A stretch of DNA of 64,000 bases, from the NCBI GenBank assembly GCA_050950645.1, contig JBMNHZ010000016.1, forward strand, positions 1 through 64,000, written 5' to 3'. Of the stretch, positions 60,016 to 64,000 are shown one piece after another. Within the stretch, counting starts at the first letter, position 1, and the number at the start of each line of letters is the position of its first letter. A program made the position numbers and the translations under genes. The stretch is from BRH-c25 sp012519325 (GTDB lineage: Bacteria; Bacillota; Clostridia; Lutisporales; Lutisporaceae). Below the pieces are notes generated by a model. That model searched no databases and was not told the origin of the DNA. It saw only the letters and a list, made by a program, of their open reading frames with translations.

Positions 60016-61518
60016 TTATTTCTTCAAGGAACCAAGTATTCCGCGTATGAGAGTTCTTCCGACCTCTCTGCCGATAGTTCCCACTACATTGTCGGCTGCT
60101 CTTTCAGCTAAAGTCTTTCTGTTATATTTTCGGCTTTCCTCTCTTTTCTGAGCCTTTTCCCTCTCTTTTTCTTCCTTTTCCAACTGTTTCTGCCGCTCTT
60201 TACGTTCCTTCTCTTCTTTTTTAGCTTTCTCCTCCTGAATTGCCTTTGCCTGTAACATCTCGTAAGCAGATTCCCTGTCCACCTCGGTATCATACTTGCC
60301 GCTCACGGGTGAGGAATTAACTATCCTGAGACGGGCAAAGTCATCTATTGTTCCGAATTTGCTTTGGGGAGGCAGAATGAATGCACGCTCCACCATACCC
60401 GGGATTCCTTCGGAATCCAGGCATGACACCAATGCCTCCCCGGTACCCAGCTCTGTTATGGCAGTTTCCGTATCAAAGGCAGGATTCGTCCTGAAGGTCT
60501 CTGCAGCTGCTCTGACGGTCTTCTGCTCTGCCGGGGTATAAGCACGCAATGCATGCTGCACACGGTTTCCCAGTTGGCCCAGCACATCCTTCGGTAAATC
60601 CATCGGGTTCTGTGTAATAAAATATACCCCTACCCCTTTGGAACGTATCAGCCTAACCACCTGCTCAATTTTTTGCAGCAGGACTTTTGGCGTATCATCA
60701 AATAAAAGATGGGCTTCATCAAAGAAAAATACCAGCTTGGGTTTGCTTACATCCCCTGTCTCCGGCAAAGCTTCAAAAAGCTCGGACAGCATCCACAGCA
60801 GGAATGTGGAATACAATACAGGGCTGTGGAAAAGCTCCACGCAGTGCAGTATGTTGATGTATCCCCGTCCGTCGGAATCGGTCCTCATCCAGTCATAAAT
60901 ATCCAGGGCGGGCTCTCCAAAGAAATGTGCACCCCCCTGATCCTCCAGAAAAATCAGGCTGCGCTGAATTGCCCCGATGCTTTGAGCGGCTATATTTCCA
61001 TATTTCAAGGTGTATTCCTTTGAGTTTTCACCCACATACCTGAGCATAGCACTTAAGTCCTTCAGATCCAACAGAAGCATTCCATTCTCATCCGCTACCC
61101 GGAATACTATGTTCAGTACACCGGATTGTGTATCATTCAGTCCCAGCAGCCGCGACAGCAGCAAAGCCCCCATTTCAGTAACCGTGGTGCGTACAGGATG
61201 GCCTCCCTTTCCGAATACATCCCAAAAACACACGGGATATGATTTGTAACTGAAGCCCTCTATTCCCAGCTTTGCTATTCGCTCTGCCATATTGGGATTA
61301 TCGCTGCCCTTCTCCGACAGCCCTGCCAGGTCTCCCTTAATATCCGTAAGAAAAACAGGAACCCCCATGTCGCTGAAAGACTCTGCCATTACCTTGAGAG
61401 TAATTGTTTTACCCGTACCGGTCGCTCCCGCTATCAAGCCATGGCGATTTGCCATATTGGGCAAAAGGTAAACAGGTTTATCGCCTTTGGCAATCCATAT
61501 TTTATTATCAGAGTACAT
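60016..61518 (-). CDS. HerA-like ATPase (DUF853)
   Basis: About 500 residues. The Walker A GATGTGKTITLK follows the start, Walker B is LVFFFDEAHLLFDD, and YFITQNPMDLPKDVLGQLGNRVQHALR is the sensor/arginine region of the DUF853 HerA-like family. The C-terminus has a long charged coiled coil (EKAKKEEKERKERQKQLEKE). Related HerA proteins translocate DNA with NurA, but the DUF853 role is not known. GGAG lies 8 bases before ATG 61518. It stands alone. Confidence 0.92.
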   Translation of the reverse strand: MYSDNKIWIAKGDKPVYLLPNMANRHGLIAGATGTGKTITLKVMAESFSDMGVPVFLTDIKGDLAGLSEKGSDNPNMAERIAKLGIEGFSYKSYPVCFWDVFGKGGHPVRTTVTEMGALLLSRLLGLNDTQSGVLNIVFRVADENGMLLLDLKDLSAMLRYVGENSKEYTLKYGNIAAQSIGAIQRSLIFLEDQGGAHFFGEPALDIYDWMRTDSDGRGYINILHCVELFHSPVLYSTFLLWMLSELFEALPETGDVSKPKLVFFFDEAHLLFDDTPKVLLQKIEQVVRLIRSKGVGVYFITQNPMDLPKDVLGQLGNRVQHALRAYTPAEQKTVRAAAETFRTNPAFDTETAITELGTGEALVSCLDSEGIPGMVERAFILPPQSKFGTIDDFARLRIVNSSPVSGKYDTEVDRESAYEMLQAKAIQEEKAKKEEKERKERQKQLEKEEKEREKAQKREESRKYNRKTLAERAADNVVGTIGREVGRTLIRGILGSLKK

Positions 61519-61561
61519 AAATGCCGCTCCTTTCACTGTATTTTAGCCAAAAATTTCAAAA

Positions 61562-61593
61562 GCACCTTCTGTCAATATACTAACAGAAGGTGC
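61562..61593 (-). terminator. Terminator after the ECF S-component gene
   Basis: GCACCTTCTGT and ACAGAAGGTGC form a perfect 11-bp stem. TTTTG follows on the minus strand, with more T after. Confidence 0.75.
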
Positions 61594-61629
61594 CTGGGTT
61601 GTAAATATATAGGCATTTCGGGAGCCTGT

Positions 61630-62379
61630 CTATTCAGTTCTTCTTAAAGCACCCACCACACTGGTTACAATCAATATCGCAATAATTATCTCCGGTATTC
61701 CGTTTGCAATGCCTATGCCCAGAATTATTTTTCTTGCCAGCCCGGGGTCTTGTCCCAGGCTCTTTGCAAAGCTTTCCGCGTATATAAGATATATCAGGCT
61801 CAAAACCAGCCCCGTATTGGTCAATGTCCCTGCAATAGTTGATACTACTATATCCAGTGTTTTACCTCTCAGCTTCTTGTTTGCCAAAAATGCTATTGCT
61901 GCTGTCACAACTATCAGGGCAACATTCACAACTATCATCCAGACACTTTTGGCATCAACAACATTCTTATAAATACCATAGCTCAGGTAGCCTGCTATTC
62001 CTATCCAGATGGCATTAAGAATTCCTATGGTCTTTTTGTTCCCAAGATTGCTCAAAGCTTCAAATACATAATAGGAAATAATACCTATCAGTACTCTCGG
62101 CACCACCGAAACCAATGGATTAAGAAAAACAAAGGACACAGGCGTGGGATTTGTTAAAGCCTGAAAAATACTGAAGAGTCCGAATATAAGCCCTACAAGT
62201 GCGCCAACAATCGGGCCTTCCAAAATAGCACCTATTATCACAGGAATGTGCATTATAGTTGCCCTTGTCGGTCCTACGGGTATGAATCCCAAAGGCGTCA
62301 TGCCCAGAACTGCGGATACACCTCCCAATACCCCGACAATAACCATCTTTCTTACGTCAAATTTCTTTACTGCCAACAT
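61630..62379 (-). CDS. ECF transporter S component (PF12822-like)
   Basis: 249 residues with six to seven hydrophobic segments. GFIPVGPTRATIMHIPVIIGAILEGP and VGALVGLIFGLFSIFQAL match the substrate-binding subunits of energy-coupling factor vitamin transporters; the ATIMHIPVI motif is often seen in pantothenate- or related-type members. The EcfA/EcfT subunits are not here and would be shared. Substrate is unassigned. GGAGG lies upstream, and the 140-base leader can fold (see findings). Confidence 0.85.
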   Translation of the reverse strand: MLAVKKFDVRKMVIVGVLGGVSAVLGMTPLGFIPVGPTRATIMHIPVIIGAILEGPIVGALVGLIFGLFSIFQALTNPTPVSFVFLNPLVSVVPRVLIGIISYYVFEALSNLGNKKTIGILNAIWIGIAGYLSYGIYKNVVDAKSVWMIVVNVALIVVTAAIAFLANKKLRGKTLDIVVSTIAGTLTNTGLVLSLIYLIYAESFAKSLGQDPGLARKIILGIGIANGIPEIIIAILIVTSVVGALRRTE

Positions 62380-62520
62380 TTTAATACCTCCGCTCTAGTT
62401 CCATATTTGGATACCAGTCGTAAACCATATTGTTTATAACCATATCCAGTCCAGCTCCTTACGGATGCTGGCTTCAAGAATATTATAATAGGATTTTTGC
62501 AGAAATACAATAAATTTATA

Positions 62521-63477
62521 TTAAATATCACAGCAGGCAAGTAATCCATTACATGACCCGGCATACATTACAGCATTGGTTATTGCCCGTGAAACCGCCT
62601 CAGCGGCCATAGTACCGACAAGGTTGATGTCTGATTTTATCTCGTTGGTAGCCATAGTAAATATTGTGTCCCCATCCAGCATGGTATGCACCGGATTTAT
62701 TGATCTGGCAAAACCATTCTGAGCCATGGCTGCAATTTTATTCGCTTCAGCTTTAGTTAATACGGCATTTGTGGCGACCACTCCTATGGTTGTATTCCTC
62801 ATGGGAAAACCTAACGCTCTGCCTTCCCTTATCATTATTTCATATGTATTCAGCATTTTTCTTTTTCCATAGTCATACACTCCTGCCAGCTGCCTGCCGG
62901 TTTCATAGTCATAAACATCTCCGAAGCTGTTTACCGATACCATTGCAGACACTATAAGCTCCCCGGCATTGACAGAAGCACTCCCCAATCCGGATTTCAT
63001 AGCATGCTCAGGGCCGAAAATCTTGCCCACTGTTGCTCCCATTCCGCAGCCGACATTGCCTTGTCTGCTTTCTTCCGTCGAAGCTCTCCCTGCCGCATCG
63101 TAACCCATCTGCAAATCAGGCCTGATCCTGTAATCTCCTATATTCAGGTCAAAAATAACAGCAGAAGTCACAATAGGTACTTTTGTAACACCTACATTAA
63201 AGCCGATTCCCTGCTCTTCCAAATACCTCATCACTCCCGAGGCGGCTTCAAGCCCAAAGGCACTTCCTCCGGACAATACTACCCCATGAATCCTGTCTAC
63301 CAGCTTATCCGGCTTCAACAAGTCCGTTTCCCTGGTTCCCGGTGCAGAGCCTCTAACATCCACTCCCCCGACAGCACCCTTTTCGCAAATAACCGCCGTA
63401 CAACCGGTCATACCCTTCTCGGATTGACTGTGCCCAACCTTTATACCTTTTACATCCGTTATATATCCCGGATACAT
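62521..63477 (-). CDS. P1 family peptidase (S58, DmpA/BapA-like)
   Basis: 318 residues. IKVGHSQSEKGMTGCTAV, GAVGGVDVRGSAPGTRETDLL, LSGGSAFGLEAASGVMRYLE, GNVGCGMGATVGK and NTTIGVVATNAVLTKAEANK are landmarks of the P1/DmpA family, N-terminal nucleophile aminopeptidases that self-cleave before a Ser or Thr (the TT of RNTTIG is the candidate). Natural substrates are unclear. The gene starts three bases after a 29-residue ORF that contains its ribosome-binding site (AAGGAGG). Confidence 0.92.
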   Translation of the reverse strand: MYPGYITDVKGIKVGHSQSEKGMTGCTAVICEKGAVGGVDVRGSAPGTRETDLLKPDKLVDRIHGVVLSGGSAFGLEAASGVMRYLEEQGIGFNVGVTKVPIVTSAVIFDLNIGDYRIRPDLQMGYDAAGRASTEESRQGNVGCGMGATVGKIFGPEHAMKSGLGSASVNAGELIVSAMVSVNSFGDVYDYETGRQLAGVYDYGKRKMLNTYEIMIREGRALGFPMRNTTIGVVATNAVLTKAEANKIAAMAQNGFARSINPVHTMLDGDTIFTMATNEIKSDINLVGTMAAEAVSRAITNAVMYAGSCNGLLACCDI

Positions 63478-63479
63478 TT

Positions 63480-63569
63480 TTATTCCTCCTTATATGGTGC
63501 AACTAATTCATACTGTTCATGCTTAGTATATTCTTCAACTGTATTCACATCCCTGCTTTTATTCGCCAA
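63480..63569 (-). CDS. Small ORF (29 residues) upstream of the P1 peptidase
   Basis: TTG 63569 with a strong GGGAGG nine bases upstream opens a 29-codon frame (MANKSRDVNTVEEYTKHEQ and on) to a TAA at 63480. The product is hydrophilic, with no membrane segment. Its 3' end contains the ribosome-binding site of the peptidase gene, so the two are translationally coupled. A sigma-A-like promoter lies just upstream. It could be a leader peptide or a genuine small protein; no family is known to me. Confidence 0.55.
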   Translation of the reverse strand: MANKSRDVNTVEEYTKHEQYELVAPYKEE

Positions 63570-63590
63570 AATAATACACCTCCCGATAAA

Positions 63591-63619
63591 GTATTATCAG
63601 AAAATGTATTAAATGTAAA
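63591..63619 (-). promoter_or_regulatory. Promoter of the small ORF/P1 peptidase
   Basis: TTTACA (63619-63614), 17 bases, TAATAC (63596-63591) on the minus strand resemble a sigma-A promoter, ending 22 bases before the small ORF. Confidence 0.6.
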
Positions 63620-63664
63620 TATTAAATTTAATATATTTTTATATTCTTTACCTGGCACATATTT

Positions 63665-64000
63665 TTATGCATTCATAAACAATTTTATATCGTCGTCAAC
63701 AGTTCCGATGCCGGCAATACCGAACTTCTCAATCAAAACCTTAGCCACATTGGGCGACAGGAAGCCCGGAAGCGTAGGTCCGAGATGTATATTCTTCACA
63801 CCCAGGTACAGCAGCGCCAAAAGTACAATTACGGCTTTTTGTTCGTACCAGGCAATGTTAAAAGCAATCGGCAGTTTATTGATATCGTCAAGGCCGAATA
63901 CCTCTTTAAGCTTCAGCGCAATAACAGCCAAAGAATATGAATCGTTGCACTGGCCGGCGTCCAACACTCTCGGTATACCGCCGATATCGCCTAACCCCAG
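63665..64000 (-). CDS. hcp: Hybrid cluster protein / hydroxylamine reductase, C-terminal part
   Basis: The frame is open to the window edge and gives 111 residues of a C-terminus. GDIGGIPRVLDAGQCNDSYS holds a cluster-ligand Cys, and EQKAVIVLLALLYLGVKNIHLGPTLPGFLSPNV with the final IGTVDDDIKLF is typical of Hcp. Hcp carries a 4Fe-2S-2O hybrid cluster and reduces NO or hydroxylamine in anaerobes. The 5' part lies beyond the window. Confidence 0.93.
   Translation of the reverse strand: MGLGDIGGIPRVLDAGQCNDSYSLAVIALKLKEVFGLDDINKLPIAFNIAWYEQKAVIVLLALLYLGVKNIHLGPTLPGFLSPNVAKVLIEKFGIAGIGTVDDDIKLFMNA

Noticed and set aside
62367..62564. 65-residue minus frame before the ECF S gene
   Set aside because: Overlaps the P1 peptidase end and the structured leader; no ribosome-binding site.

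Overview
The window reads as chromosome of a spore-forming, Gram-positive anaerobe of the class Clostridia, probably near Ruminiclostridium/Acetivibrio. This is an inference from a proline T-box leader, Bacillus-type SOS boxes, sigma-K-like promoters, DegS/DegU, UPF0180, DUF896, DUF4330 and bactofilin genes, a CsaB pyruvyl transferase and a hybrid cluster protein. I cannot name the species. Most genes lie on the minus strand in short operons. I see no rRNA, prophage, CRISPR array or intact transposase.

Layout. 0-7.5 kb: an HTH protein, tRNA-Leu(GAG), an orphan oligopeptide-binding lipoprotein, and polA-coaE-lytic transglycosylase. 7.5-20.6 kb: an ECF sigma factor with an anti-sigma/DUF4349 membrane protein, a DUF457 hydrolase, tRNA-Leu(CAA), a frameshifted CNNM/HlyC protein, a flavin reductase, a frameshifted lipoprotein metalloprotease beside an MFS-LuxR membrane regulator, and TPR and AlbA/Schlafen proteins. 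20.7-31 kb: DegS/DegU-type pair, CheW, a partial histidine-degradation cluster (cyclodeaminase, HutI, HutH), nitroreductase, YgiQ, ThpR, DUF72 and UPF0180. 31-37 kb: M23 peptidase plus bactofilin, a cluster of four small, pairwise paralogous proteins behind sigma-K-like promoters, and an SOS region with dinB. 37-44 kb: gltX, a deaminase/SAH-hydrolase pair, and a Lon-like protease. 44-56 kb: envelope polymer genes (WecG/TagA, MurA, GH26, two GT4 enzymes, CsaB, O-antigen ligase-like, two DUF4330). 56.8-60 kb: proCBA under a proline T-box. The end holds a HerA-like ATPase, an ECF S component, a P1 peptidase preceded by a 29-codon ORF, and the 3' end of hcp.

Most notable signals. (1) A promoter element (GTCACC, about 15-17 bp, CATANNNTA) occurs five times across 13.4 and 33.2-34.6 kb, next to small unknown proteins; it fits sigma-K and suggests a late-sporulation locus. 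(2) A family of GGGGACGTTT palindromes lies just 3' of four genes, one with two perfect 26-bp arms and one fused to an amino-acid permease that has lost its N-terminus. (3) Two genes are each broken by what looks like one extra C in a CCC run, so assembly error must be considered. (4) Two SOS boxes bracket dinB and a small conserved-looking ORF. No wholly new system is proven here; the sigma-K-like small-protein locus and the palindrome family are the best candidates.
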